From the NCBI GenBank assembly GCA_009773665.1, contig WSYE01000009.1, positions 1-64,000 of the forward strand: a stretch of 64,000 bases of DNA, written 5' to 3'. This document shows, piece by piece, positions 28,615 through 38,890 of the stretch (its first letter is position 1; each line of letters starts with the position of its first letter). Source of the stretch: Desulfovibrionaceae bacterium (lineage in GTDB: Bacteria > Desulfobacterota > Desulfovibrionia > Desulfovibrionales > Desulfovibrionaceae). The notes beneath the pieces are model-generated. The model was given only the letters and a program-made list of their open reading frames with translations, had not been told where the DNA came from and made no database searches. A program made the position numbers and the translations under genes.

Positions 28615-30318
28615 ATGCATTTTCAACAGCAAAGCAAGCATTTCTCCCGCCTTGGGCGGAATTTCACACTTCCAATGGTCTTGTTGTGTCTTTTTGCCCT
28701 TTTAGCGGTCGGCTGCGACTCTCCCACGTCCGTCGAATCACCCTCGGGCGGCCCAGCCACTCCCGCCCAGGCACCCCTCAAGGACGTAAAGCCGGAGCAG
28801 GGTGGGCGCATCACCATGGCCACGCTGGGCGAGCCGTCCAACCTCATTTCGGTGCTCTCCACGGACTCGGCTTCCCATGAGGTGGCCTCGCTCATCTACG
28901 TATCACCCTTACGTTACGACAAGAACATCACCATCGAGCCCTACGCCGCCGAATCCTTCCAGGTTCTCGACGGCGGGCGGCACCTGACCTTCAAGATGCG
29001 CGAGGACATCCGCTGGTTTGACGGCACGCCCCTCACCGCCGAGGACGTGGAATTCACCTACAAGGTCATGGTGAACCCCAACACGCCCACGGCCTATGCC
29101 GGTGACTTCATGGCCATCAAGGAATTCAGGCTGACCGGGAAATTCACCTTCGAGGTATTCTACGAAAAGCCCTTCGCCAGGGCCGTGTCCACCTGGGCCC
29201 AGGACATCCTGCCCAAGCACGCCCTGGAGAATGAGGACCTGACCAACACCAAATACTCGCGCCAGCCCATGGGAGCCGGGCCGTACAAACTGAAACAGTG
29301 GGTGGAGAACCAGCGTGTGATCCTGGAAGCCAACCCGGATTATTTTGAAGGAAGGCCCAACATCGACGAGGTGGTCTACCGCATTGTGCCGGACCAGACC
29401 ACCCAGTTCATGGAGCTCAAGGCCGGAAACCTGGACTACATCGGGCTCACGCCGCCGCAGTATCTGTTCCTCACCAGCGGCAAGCAGTGGGAGCGGGACT
29501 TCCGAAAATACAAGTACCTGGCCTCGTCCTACGCCTACCTCGCCTACAACCTGGAACACCCCCTGTTCAAGGACAAGGCCGTGCGCCAGGCCCTGGCCCA
29601 CGCCATCGGCAAGGAGGAGATCATCAAGGGAGCGCTGATGGGCCTGGGCGTGCCGACCATCGGCCATTACAAGCCGGACTCCTGGGCCTACAACCACGCC
29701 ATCGCCGACTACGAGTACGATCCCGCCAAGGCCCAGATGCTCCTGGCGCGGCTGGGCTGGAAGCGCGAAAGCCCCACCGGGCCTCTCATGAAGGACGGCA
29801 AGCCCTTCGCCTTCTCCATCATCACCAACCAGGGCAACGAGCAGCGGATCAAGGCCTGCGCCATCATCCAGGCGCAGATGGCGCGCATCGGCATCCAGGT
29901 GAAGGTGCGCACCATCGAGTGGGCCACGTTCATCAAGGAATTCGTGGACCAGCGCCGCTACGAAACCGTGCTGCTGGCCTGGTCCATCCCGCAGGACCCG
30001 GACGCCTTCGATGTGTGGCACTCCTCCAAGATCGCCAAACCCGGCCTCAACTTCGTGGGCTACGCCAACCCCGAGGCCGACGCGCTGCTGGAGCAGGGGC
30101 GAAATCTGGTGGACCCGGCCAGCCGAAAGCCCATATACGACCGCTTTCAGGAAATCCTCCATGAGGACCAGCCGTACTGTTTCCTGTATACTCCCTATGC
30201 ACTGCCCATCCTGACGGAGCGCGTCCACGGCGTGGAACCGGCTCCGGCGGGCATCTCCTGGAACTTCGTCCGCTGGTGGATTCCGACGTCCCAGCAAAGA
30301 AATACCTACGCCAAATGA
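28615..30318 (+). CDS. Peptide/oligopeptide ABC transporter substrate-binding lipoprotein (SBP_bac_5)
   Basis: Lipobox LLAVGCDS; SBP family 5 pattern; overlaps next gene (ATGA). Confidence 0.92.
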   Translation: MHFQQQSKHFSRLGRNFTLPMVLLCLFALLAVGCDSPTSVESPSGGPATPAQAPLKDVKPEQGGRITMATLGEPSNLISVLSTDSASHEVASLIYVSPLRYDKNITIEPYAAESFQVLDGGRHLTFKMREDIRWFDGTPLTAEDVEFTYKVMVNPNTPTAYAGDFMAIKEFRLTGKFTFEVFYEKPFARAVSTWAQDILPKHALENEDLTNTKYSRQPMGAGPYKLKQWVENQRVILEANPDYFEGRPNIDEVVYRIVPDQTTQFMELKAGNLDYIGLTPPQYLFLTSGKQWERDFRKYKYLASSYAYLAYNLEHPLFKDKAVRQALAHAIGKEEIIKGALMGLGVPTIGHYKPDSWAYNHAIADYEYDPAKAQMLLARLGWKRESPTGPLMKDGKPFAFSIITNQGNEQRIKACAIIQAQMARIGIQVKVRTIEWATFIKEFVDQRRYETVLLAWSIPQDPDAFDVWHSSKIAKPGLNFVGYANPEADALLEQGRNLVDPASRKPIYDRFQEILHEDQPYCFLYTPYALPILTERVHGVEPAPAGISWNFVRWWIPTSQQRNTYAK

Positions 30319-32501
30319 TCCGCATCAACGAAATCATGGACAAGGTCTCGCCCTACATGGACCAGGCCGGACAGGACCTCATCACCAAGGCCTACGTGTA
30401 TTCTGCGGCCGCGCACGCCGGACAGGTGCGCCTTTCGGGCGAACCCTATCTCTCGCACCCGCTGGAGGTGGCCAACATCCTGGCGGAAATGCGCCTGGAC
30501 GCTCCCAGCATCGCGGCGGGGTTGCTCCACGACACCGTGGAAGACACCATCGCCACCATCGACGAGATCGAGGAGCAGTTCAGCGAGGAAGTGGCCGACG
30601 TCGTTGACGGCGTCACCAAGATAAGCCTCATGTCCTTCGAGTCCAAGGAGGAGGCTCAGGCCGAGAACATCCGCAAGATGGTGCTGGCCATGGCCGAGGA
30701 CATCCGGGTCATCCTGGTCAAGCTGGCGGACAGGCTGCACAACATGCGCACCATGGACTTCCAAAAGCCCATGAAGCGTCAGCTCATCAGCCAGGAGACC
30801 ATGGACATCTATGCGCCCCTGGCCAACCGCCTGGGCCTGCACAGGCTTAAAGTAGAACTTGAGGATTTGTCCTTCAAGCACCTGAAGCCGGACATCTACG
30901 ACCAGCTGCGCCAGGGCGTGGACGAACACGAGGTTCTGGACGAGACCTACATTGAGAAGGTCATCGAGATCATCCGGAACCTCATGGACGAGCACGGCAT
31001 CAAGGGCAGGGTGCTCGGGCGCAAGAAGCACCTGTGGAGCGTGCACAATAAGATGAAGGCCCAGGGGCTGGCCCTGGACCAGGTGCACGACATCGTGGCC
31101 TTCCGAATTATCGTTGGCAGCCTCAAGGACTGCTACGCGGTGTTGGGGCTGGCGCACTCGGTCTGGAAGCCGGTGCACGGGCGCTTCAAGGACTACATCT
31201 CCATGCCCAAGGCCAACATGTACCAGAGCCTGCACACCACGGTGATAGGCCCGGACGGCGAGCGCATCGAGATACAGATTCGCACCGAGGAGATGAACCA
31301 GCTGGCCGAGTACGGCGTGGCCGCCCACTGGGCCTACAAGGAGCGCAGCAAGGCCGGGAAGATGGCCGCCCGCGACGCCGAGCGTTTCACCTGGCTCAGG
31401 CAGATCATGGACTGGCAGCGTGAGGCCACGGACTCCAAGGAGTTCATGCACTCGCTACGCTACGATCTGTTCCAGGAGGAGGTCTACGTCTTCACCCCCA
31501 AGGGCGACGTGAAGGAGATGCCCGAGGGGGCCACCCCCGTGGACTTCGCCTACGCCATCCATACGGAGGTGGGCAGCCACTGCACCGGGGCCAAAATCAA
31601 CGGCAAGCTGGTGCCGCTCTCCACTCCGCTGAAAAACGGCGACGCCGTGGAGATCATCACTGACAAGAACCGCAAGCCCAGCAAGGACTGGCTCAAGTTC
31701 GTCAAGACCGCCAAGGCGCGCACCCGCATCAAGCACTGGGTGAAGACTCAGGAGCGCGAGGAGGCCATCGCCCTGGGCAAGGAGCTCCTGGAAAAGGAGG
31801 GCCGCAAGCACGGACTCAGCGTGGCGCGCCTGACCAAGGAGGACGCCTTCGCCCCGGTGCTGGCCGAGTACAATTTTACCGGCATGGACGAACTGCTGGT
31901 GGCCATCGGTTACTCCAAGCTGACCCCGAGGCGCGTGTTGCGGGCCTTCCTGCCCAAGCCGGAGGCTTCCGCCAAGACCGAGGGGCAGAGCGCCGAGGCG
32001 CAGGCGGCCCACGCCGCCCAGGCGGCGGAAGCGGCCAAGGGCAAGGTGGGCGAATCCATCCGCATCAAGGGCGTGGACAACGTGCTGGTCAATTTCGCTG
32101 GCTGCTGCACGCCTTTGCCGGGCGAACCGGTCATCGGCTACATCAGCCGGGGGCGAGGCGTGATCGTGCACACGCACGATTGTCCGAACCTCTCGAACCT
32201 CGAGCCGGAGCGGCTGCTGCAAGTCTCCTGGGAAGGCCAGGAGGACAAGCCCTATCCGGCCAAGATCGCCATCCTGGCCCGCAACAAGAAGGGCGTGCTG
32301 GCCAAGATATCCGCCATTCTCTCCGATGACGGCGTGAACATCGACTCCGGCACCTTTAATTCCAGCGTGGACGGACGCACGGAGATCGTTTTCACGGTCG
32401 AAGTGAAGGACTCCGGGCATCTCTACCGCACCATCGAGCACTTGCAGAAGCTCCCCGAGGTCATAGAGGTGAAGCGCAACGTGGACGAGACAATGAGGTA
32501 G
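30315..32501 (+). CDS. RelA/SpoT-type (Rsh) bifunctional (p)ppGpp synthetase/hydrolase
   Basis: HD motif LLHDTVEDT; synthetase region; TGS FTPKGDVKEMPEGATPVDFAY; C-terminal ACT. Confidence 0.96.
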   Translation: MIRINEIMDKVSPYMDQAGQDLITKAYVYSAAAHAGQVRLSGEPYLSHPLEVANILAEMRLDAPSIAAGLLHDTVEDTIATIDEIEEQFSEEVADVVDGVTKISLMSFESKEEAQAENIRKMVLAMAEDIRVILVKLADRLHNMRTMDFQKPMKRQLISQETMDIYAPLANRLGLHRLKVELEDLSFKHLKPDIYDQLRQGVDEHEVLDETYIEKVIEIIRNLMDEHGIKGRVLGRKKHLWSVHNKMKAQGLALDQVHDIVAFRIIVGSLKDCYAVLGLAHSVWKPVHGRFKDYISMPKANMYQSLHTTVIGPDGERIEIQIRTEEMNQLAEYGVAAHWAYKERSKAGKMAARDAERFTWLRQIMDWQREATDSKEFMHSLRYDLFQEEVYVFTPKGDVKEMPEGATPVDFAYAIHTEVGSHCTGAKINGKLVPLSTPLKNGDAVEIITDKNRKPSKDWLKFVKTAKARTRIKHWVKTQEREEAIALGKELLEKEGRKHGLSVARLTKEDAFAPVLAEYNFTGMDELLVAIGYSKLTPRRVLRAFLPKPEASAKTEGQSAEAQAAHAAQAAEAAKGKVGESIRIKGVDNVLVNFAGCCTPLPGEPVIGYISRGRGVIVHTHDCPNLSNLEPERLLQVSWEGQEDKPYPAKIAILARNKKGVLAKISAILSDDGVNIDSGTFNSSVDGRTEIVFTVEVKDSGHLYRTIEHLQKLPEVIEVKRNVDETMR

Positions 32502-32544
32502 GGCGCTTTGGCTTCAGCCCCAATCGCAGCTGACGATTCGCTAG

Positions 32545-32573
32545 CCCCCGCCATCGCATGGCGGGGGTTTTTG
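32545..32573 (+). terminator. Terminator after rsh
   Basis: cccccgccatcgcatggcggggg followed by ttttt. Confidence 0.85.
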
Positions 32574-32683
32574 CGTTACAGGCTGGGTACGAGGGATGCG
32601 AAATGGAAATGCATTCAGGCGTACGGCTAGGCGTTGCCCTGGAAGCCGGGGGGGGGCAGGGGGGGCAATTCCATTATCCATAA

Positions 32684-32723
32684 TAAAAAATCGGGGGCTT
32701 ACGACTGTGTCGTAAGCCCCCGT
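32684..32723 (-). terminator. Terminator downstream of tRNA-Pro (minus strand)
   Basis: cgggggcttacgac/gtcgtaagcccccg stem followed on minus strand by atttttta. Confidence 0.85.
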
Positions 32724-32729
32724 TGTACT

Positions 32730-32807
32730 TGGTCGGGATGAGAGGATTCGAACCTCCGGCCTCTGCGTCCCGAACGCAGCGCTCTAGCCATGCTGAGCTA
32801 CATCCCG
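32730..32807 (-). tRNA. tRNA-Pro (anticodon CGG)
   Basis: CGGGATGTAGCTCAGCATGGCTAGAGCGCTGCGTTCGGGACGCAGAGGCCGGAGGTTCGAATCCTCTCATCCCGACCA; anticodon stem CTGCG/CGCAG, loop TTCGGGA. Confidence 0.95.
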
Positions 32808-32984
32808 ATGCGAGAAAGAGCTTCTAGACAACTTACGAGGGTTTGGCAAGCAGGAATTTTTGTTGTCATGCGAAGGTCTTTTCAAGTACATTTTATGCTG
32901 TTCTGCCATGTTCCCGAGATGTATGGCTGCTAACTTCATCTGGTCGGTTGTCCGACCGACACGCAAAACCCAAAGGACGCCATA

Positions 32985-34064
32985 GTGATCAGTGTTGTTG
33001 TCGTTGACGATTCGGCCTTCATGCGCAAGGCGCTCTCGTCCATGCTCGAGAAGGACCCGGAGATCAAGGTCGTGGCCACGGCCAGAGACGGCCAGGAGGG
33101 CCTGGACCTTATCCGCAAGCATAATCCAGACGTGATCACCCTGGATATCGAAATGCCCCGGATGGACGGCCTGACCGCCCTCAAGCATATCATGATGGAG
33201 ATGCCCAAGCCCGTGCTCATGGTCAGCTCCCTCACCGTAGAAGGAGCGGAAGCCACGCTGAAGGCCATGGAGCTTGGCGCGGTGGACTTCATCCCCAAAC
33301 AGCTTTCCAAGGTGTCGCTGGACATCGTCAAGATCGAGCTGGATCTCCAGGCCAAGGTCAAACAGATCGCGAGGCGCAAATTCAGGCCTCCTATTCTCGC
33401 CCGCAAGCCTTGCATCCCTTCGTCTTCCTCCCCGTGCCCTCCCGGAGAAACCGAAGCCAGGCGCGAGATCGTCCGGCCTTCCGGCACCCTGGTGCGCGAT
33501 CTGGTGGCAATCGGCGTTTCCACGGGCGGCCCTCCGGCCGTCCAGAAGGTCCTGTCCGGCCTTCCCAAGGATTTCCCTGCCGCCATCGTCATCGCCCAGC
33601 ACATGCCCGCCGCATTCACCGGGCCTTTCGCCAAGCGGCTGGACGGCGTCTGCCAGGTGAGCGTCAAGGAGGCCGAAACCGGTGACCGGCTCATGCCAGG
33701 ACACGTGTTCATCGCCCCTGGCGGCAAACACCTGAAGCTGCACCAGAAAGTAAGCCGCGTGGAGATTGAGATCACCACTGATCCGGTGGAGGCTCTCTAC
33801 AAGCCCTCGGCAAACGTGCTGGTGGGCTCGGCGGCGGAAGCCGTGGGCAGGCGGGCTCTCGGCGTCATTCTGACCGGCATGGGCTCCGATGGCCTGGAAG
33901 GCATGAAGGTACTCAAGCAGAAGGGCGGGCGGGCGCTGGCCCAATCGGACGCCTCCTGCGTTGTGTACGGCATGCCGAAGGCAATCGTGGACGCAGGGCT
34001 GGCAGATGAGATAGTGGACATAGAAGAGATGGCGCAGGCCATCATGGCCAATCTGTACAAATGA
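32985..34064 (+). CDS. cheB: Chemotaxis response regulator protein-glutamate methylesterase
   Basis: ISVVVVDDSAFMRKALSSML; IGVSTGGPPAVQKVL; ILTGMGSDGLEGMKVLKQKGG. Confidence 0.96.
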   Translation: MISVVVVDDSAFMRKALSSMLEKDPEIKVVATARDGQEGLDLIRKHNPDVITLDIEMPRMDGLTALKHIMMEMPKPVLMVSSLTVEGAEATLKAMELGAVDFIPKQLSKVSLDIVKIELDLQAKVKQIARRKFRPPILARKPCIPSSSSPCPPGETEARREIVRPSGTLVRDLVAIGVSTGGPPAVQKVLSGLPKDFPAAIVIAQHMPAAFTGPFAKRLDGVCQVSVKEAETGDRLMPGHVFIAPGGKHLKLHQKVSRVEIEITTDPVEALYKPSANVLVGSAAEAVGRRALGVILTGMGSDGLEGMKVLKQKGGRALAQSDASCVVYGMPKAIVDAGLADEIVDIEEMAQAIMANLYK

Positions 34065-34107
34065 TCAACGGGCCGCCCAGATGGTGTGGACGGCAGCCGG
34101 GGAGCTT

Positions 34108-36042
34108 ATGGGTGAGCACGACGAACTGTTGAGCCAGCTTCAGTCCGGTGATGTGGAACTAGAGCGCGAAGCGGCATTTGCTGCCGGTGCTGCCAGGGTG
34201 GAAGATGCCGTGCCACTCCTGGCCAAGCTGGTGCAGAGCCAGAACCTGGGCGTCCAGGAAGCCGCAGACCGGGCCTTGCGCCAGATCGGCGGTGCCTCCG
34301 TGGTGCGTGCCGTCGCGCCGCTCCTGCGATCGGACGACCCTCCGGCCCGCAATATCGCCATGGACGTCATGCGCGAGGTGGGCCATCAGGATTTCCCCAC
34401 CCTGGTGGCGCTTCTGCACGACCAGGACCCGGACATGCGCATTTTCGCCTCCGACATACTGGGCTCCTCAGACACGCTCCAGGCGGTTGGCCCCCTGTGC
34501 GACGCATTGCTCAAGGACCCCGAGGTCAACGTCCGCTACCAGGCCGCCGTGAGCTTGGGAGCACTTGGTAAGCCCGAGGCGGCCACATGCCTCAACCATG
34601 CGCTCGCGGACGACGAATGGGTGCAGTTCGCGGTGATCGAATCCCTGGCCAAGATACGCGACGAATCCTCTGTGAGCGCCTTGGTGGGCGCCCTGGGCAA
34701 GTCCACCGACCTGGTCGCCTCCATGATCGTGGACGCTCTGGGCGAAATCGGCAACATCAAAGCAGTTTCCATGCTCATCAAGCGCCTGGACGAATCGCCC
34801 ACGGCGCTGCGCAACAAGATTTGCAAGGCAGTCGTTCGCATTCTGGGCGGAAAATCCCTCGCACTTCTCTCCGAGAAACAGCGGGAACAGTTCGGCGAGT
34901 ACCTGCTGGCCGCGCTGAACGACGAGGATGTTGAGATCCAGGACGCAGCCATGCACGGGCTAGCCTTCGTGGGAGTCGAGCATGCGAGTCGGGCCATTCT
35001 GGATCTGGCGGCCACCCTGGACCCCGACCGAGACCAGGACCGCCTGGAACTGGCCATCCATTCGCTGAGCGCCATGGGACTCGACCCAGCCTTGCCGAAC
35101 GCCCTGACCGTCGGCGACCACGCCCGGGCCATGGTGGCCGTGGAGGCCATGGCGCGCATCGGCGGGAGCGAGGTGTCCGAGATTCTTCGAAACGCCTTCT
35201 GGAACTGCGACCGGGACGTGCAGCGCGAAATTATCGCCCGCGCGCTCCTGAAGGTCGGGGGGGCGGAATCCATCGACTTTTTCCTGGACGTCCTGGCCAG
35301 ACACGACGACGGCACCGTCATCAAGGGCGCGCTCGCCTTCCTGGGCCAGAAAATGCGGGTGGGCAAGGCTGCGGATGCCATCTTCGCACTTCTCCAACAT
35401 CCCTATGACGACGTGAAAGAGGCTGCGCTGGACGCCTGCATCGCCTTGGGGGACGCGGTCATGAACGACCGCTTCCGCGCCATGTCCCAGTCCGGCGAAC
35501 CGCTGGACCGGCTCATGGCTGTGTACGCGCTTGGTAGGATCGATCCTGATGGCAACCTCGAAGTGCTCAAGGCCGCGCTGGAAGACGAAATCCCAGACAT
35601 CCGCAAGGTCGCCCTGGAGGCCGTGGCCATCTTATGCGCCCCCGGAGGTGACGGCATGGACCTGCTGGTTTCGAGGCTTTCCGACGAATCCCGCGAGGTC
35701 CGGCTGGCGGTGGTGGAGCAGATCGGGCAGCACTGCTCCCTCGGGGAAGGCACCAAATATCTTATCCAGGCTTTGAACGATTCCGACGACTGGGTCAAAA
35801 TCCGCGCCATGGAAGCTTTGGCCATACGCAGCGCGAAAGAGGCCATCCCGGAACTTGTGGGCCTGTTGGACAGCCCAAACAAGCTTGTCGCCCTGAAGGT
35901 CATTGAGACCATGGGCGACATTGGCGGCAAAGTCTCCTTCCGGGCGCTCCTGGAAATCCTCAATGCCGAGGATCAGGAGCTTGCGGAAGCGGCTGAGGCA
36001 GCCATTTCCAAAATTCAAGAAGAGCACGGAGAGGATAACTAA
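34108..36042 (+). CDS. HEAT-repeat protein in chemotaxis operon
   Basis: ~645 aa of tandem helical HEAT/PBS-lyase-like repeats; ORF can extend to 34081. Confidence 0.88.
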   Translation: MGEHDELLSQLQSGDVELEREAAFAAGAARVEDAVPLLAKLVQSQNLGVQEAADRALRQIGGASVVRAVAPLLRSDDPPARNIAMDVMREVGHQDFPTLVALLHDQDPDMRIFASDILGSSDTLQAVGPLCDALLKDPEVNVRYQAAVSLGALGKPEAATCLNHALADDEWVQFAVIESLAKIRDESSVSALVGALGKSTDLVASMIVDALGEIGNIKAVSMLIKRLDESPTALRNKICKAVVRILGGKSLALLSEKQREQFGEYLLAALNDEDVEIQDAAMHGLAFVGVEHASRAILDLAATLDPDRDQDRLELAIHSLSAMGLDPALPNALTVGDHARAMVAVEAMARIGGSEVSEILRNAFWNCDRDVQREIIARALLKVGGAESIDFFLDVLARHDDGTVIKGALAFLGQKMRVGKAADAIFALLQHPYDDVKEAALDACIALGDAVMNDRFRAMSQSGEPLDRLMAVYALGRIDPDGNLEVLKAALEDEIPDIRKVALEAVAILCAPGGDGMDLLVSRLSDESREVRLAVVEQIGQHCSLGEGTKYLIQALNDSDDWVKIRAMEALAIRSAKEAIPELVGLLDSPNKLVALKVIETMGDIGGKVSFRALLEILNAEDQELAEAAEAAISKIQEEHGEDN

Positions 36043-36921
36043 ATGTCCTCGCTTTTTTCAAAGACCATATCCCTGCGCAAGGAACTCAAGATCGCGGATT
36101 CCGAGTTCGTGCAGTTGCGGGACTATATCTACCAGCAATCTGGCATTTACATCGCGGACAACCGCAAGTACCTGTTGGAGAATAGGCTGGCCAACCGACT
36201 CAAGGAACTGAACCTCAAGAGCTTCGCCGAGTACTACCATTTTCTACAGTACGACCCGAGCAAGCGCCTGGAGCTGAACCGCCTCTTCGAAGTGGTCACT
36301 ACCAACGAGACCAGCTTCTACCGTAACCCGCCCCAGCTGGCCGTATTCCAGAACAACGTCGTGAGCGAGGTGATTGAGAAGCAGCGCAAGCTGGGTGCCA
36401 GGAAACTGCGCATCTGGTCAGCGGGGTGTTCTACGGGCGAGGAACCCTATACCATCGCCATCATCCTGCATGAGGTTCTCAAGTCCGAGATCGCTTCCTG
36501 GGACATAAAGATCACCGCCAACGATTTGTCCGAAGCGGTGCTGGCCTCGGCGAGACGCGGCGTCTACAACGACTACACCTTACGGACCACTCCCAAGGAA
36601 ATCGTCGCCAAGTACTTCACCCAGGAAGAAGACAAATTCAAGGTGAAGCCGGAAGTGAAACGTCTGGTGAATTTCGGCCAGATAAACCTGAGCGACAAGA
36701 CGATGCTCAAACGCGTCGATCGTTCACAGATCGTTTTCTGCCGAAACGTCATCATCTACTTTGACGACGAGATGAAGAAGAACGTCATCGGTTCCTTCTA
36801 CGACAACCTCATGCCCGGCGGCTTCATGCTGATCGGCCATTCCGAGTCGTTGCACAACATTTCCCGTGCGTTCAAGCCCAAGCACTACCCGGGAGCCATC
36901 GTCTACCTCAAGGAAGGTTAA
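36043..36921 (+). CDS. cheR: Chemotaxis protein methyltransferase
   Basis: TTNETSFYRNPPQ; IWSAGCSTGEEPYTIAI; FCRNVIIYFD. Confidence 0.96.
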   Translation: MSSLFSKTISLRKELKIADSEFVQLRDYIYQQSGIYIADNRKYLLENRLANRLKELNLKSFAEYYHFLQYDPSKRLELNRLFEVVTTNETSFYRNPPQLAVFQNNVVSEVIEKQRKLGARKLRIWSAGCSTGEEPYTIAIILHEVLKSEIASWDIKITANDLSEAVLASARRGVYNDYTLRTTPKEIVAKYFTQEEDKFKVKPEVKRLVNFGQINLSDKTMLKRVDRSQIVFCRNVIIYFDDEMKKNVIGSFYDNLMPGGFMLIGHSESLHNISRAFKPKHYPGAIVYLKEG

Positions 36922-36993
36922 AGAAATCACCTTTTTGTCCGAATATGACGACTGGCGATTCCTTGCATGTTGCCTTAAAAGACGGGAGAGGAC

Positions 36994-37764
36994 GTGTCTG
37001 TAAGAGTTGTGGCCATCGCCAACCAAAAGGGCGGCGTGGGCAAGACGACCACTGCGCTATCGCTTGGCGCGGCTCTGGCCATACTCGGCAAGCGTGTGCT
37101 GCTGATGGATCTGGACCCCCATGGATGCGCCTCGGTGCATCTGGGATATTTTCCGGAAAACGTGACGGTTTCCGCGTACGATCTGCTGCTGAAAGGCACT
37201 TTCGACGCGACACTCTGGAAACAGGCCGTCTTTCCGGCCCTTGAAGGCAAAATGGATGTGGTGGCCAGCAACGTCAGGCTGACGGAGCTGGATATTGACC
37301 TGAAGGCGCGCGAAAACAAAGGCGTGCTGCTGAAGGAGCTTCTGGAGCAGGCAACGGGAGACTACGACTACGTCATCCTGGACTGCCCGCCCAACATGGG
37401 AGTGCTTCTGGTGAATGCGATGGTGGCCTCGGACCTGCTCATCATCCCCATCCAGACGGACTTCCTGGCTCTGCACGGCCTGCGGCTGATCTTTGATTCC
37501 ATCCGGCTGCTCAACAAGGTACTGGCGAAGCCCGTTGCATGGAAAGCGCTGGCCACAATGTTCGACCGAAGGGCCGGAGCTTGCCGACGGGTGCTGGAAC
37601 TGCTCAGGAATAAACTGGGAGGCAAAATGTTCGACACCGTGGTCGGCATGGATACCCAGTTTCGTGAAGCCAGCGCGCGGGGACTTGTTATTTACGATGT
37701 CGCTCCCGACTCGCGCGGGGCCAGGGAGTATATGGCTCTCGCAAAGGAAATACTGGCTGCATGA
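36994..37764 (+). CDS. ParA/MinD family ATPase
   Basis: VVAIANQKGGVGKTTTALSLGAALA; DYDYVILDCPPNMGVLLVNAM. Confidence 0.94.
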   Translation: MSVRVVAIANQKGGVGKTTTALSLGAALAILGKRVLLMDLDPHGCASVHLGYFPENVTVSAYDLLLKGTFDATLWKQAVFPALEGKMDVVASNVRLTELDIDLKARENKGVLLKELLEQATGDYDYVILDCPPNMGVLLVNAMVASDLLIIPIQTDFLALHGLRLIFDSIRLLNKVLAKPVAWKALATMFDRRAGACRRVLELLRNKLGGKMFDTVVGMDTQFREASARGLVIYDVAPDSRGAREYMALAKEILAA

Positions 37765-38483
37765 AGAATCTTGAAAATTATTTCCAGCAGGACGTGGCTC
37801 TGCCGGAAACGGGAGCTTCCGCCAAGGACCTCACAGGCTCGGAGCGGGCCTTCCTGGAGAAGTACGTGGGCGCGGGCTGGGAGAACACCCCGGCAGGCAA
37901 GGCCCTGGAGCGCCCGGTGAGGGCAGAACAGGTGCTCGGAGGAGGCCTCGAATCCGCTGCGCCGGACGTCGCCCCGTCAGCTCAGGCCCAAACCGACGCC
38001 GCTCCCGTCGTATTGTCCGGAGATGCGCTGGAAGCCTCGCTCATGGCTGAAGAAGAGTTGCGCCTGGTCAGTTTTCATATTTCCGATCAGGTGTTTGCGG
38101 TGCCCATCATGCTGGTGCAGGAGGTGCTGCGGGCCGTTCCCGCCACCAAACTGCCAGCCGCGCCGCCGTTTCTTGCCGGAGTGACCAACCTTCGGGGCAG
38201 GGTGACGCCCCTGGTTGATCTGGCACGCTTGCTGGGCATACCCGTCGGCCAGGATCACGAGGACAAGTTCCTTATCGTCTGCCGGGTTCACGATATGCAG
38301 ATAGGCCTGCTGGTGCGGGCCATCGACACAATGTACAAAGCCCCGCGTGGGGACATCGAGTGGAACATCGAAGCCCAGGTCGGAGTGAGCGCCGACCTCA
38401 TGGCAGGTCTTTTGAAGGCCGACGATCGGTTGATAAAGATACTCTCAGTCAACCGTCTGTTCCAGAAAGTGCTCAAGAGCTAG
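37761..38483 (+). CDS. CheW-domain protein with ~90-aa N-terminal extension
   Basis: LRLVSFHISDQVFAVPIMLVQEVLRAVPATKLPAAPPFLAGVTNLRGRVTPLVDLARLLG; ATGA overlap with parA. Confidence 0.92.
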   Translation: MKNLENYFQQDVALPETGASAKDLTGSERAFLEKYVGAGWENTPAGKALERPVRAEQVLGGGLESAAPDVAPSAQAQTDAAPVVLSGDALEASLMAEEELRLVSFHISDQVFAVPIMLVQEVLRAVPATKLPAAPPFLAGVTNLRGRVTPLVDLARLLGIPVGQDHEDKFLIVCRVHDMQIGLLVRAIDTMYKAPRGDIEWNIEAQVGVSADLMAGLLKADDRLIKILSVNRLFQKVLKS

Positions 38484-38491
38484 GAGCCGCC

Positions 38492-38860
38492 ATGTCAAAG
38501 ACGATTCTGATCGTTGACGATTCCAAAACGGTCCGCAACCTCGTGGCCTTCATCATGAAGAAGGAAGGCTTCAAGGTTGTCACGGCTGAAGACGGCCTGG
38601 ACGGCCTGGAAAAACTGTATTCCGCCGAGAAGATCGACCTGATAGTCTCCGATATAAACATGCCTCGGATGGACGGATTCACGTTCATCAAGAGTGTACG
38701 TGAGCAGGACGCCTACCGAGACATCCCCATCGTGGTTCTCTCCACCGAGGGTCAGGAAAAGGATATACAGGCAGGCATGTCCATCGGAGCCAATTTGTAT
38801 ATGGTCAAACCGGCGCAGCCGGACAAGATGGTCAAGAACATCAAGATGCTCCTTGGTTAA
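38492..38860 (+). CDS. cheY: CheY-like response regulator
   Basis: KTILIVDDSKTVRNLVAFIMKKEGFKVVTAEDG...DLIVSDINMPRMDG. Confidence 0.94.
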   Translation: MSKTILIVDDSKTVRNLVAFIMKKEGFKVVTAEDGLDGLEKLYSAEKIDLIVSDINMPRMDGFTFIKSVREQDAYRDIPIVVLSTEGQEKDIQAGMSIGANLYMVKPAQPDKMVKNIKMLLG

Positions 38861-38890
38861 TAGCAAACGACACGCCTTGCAGAGGTGCGC

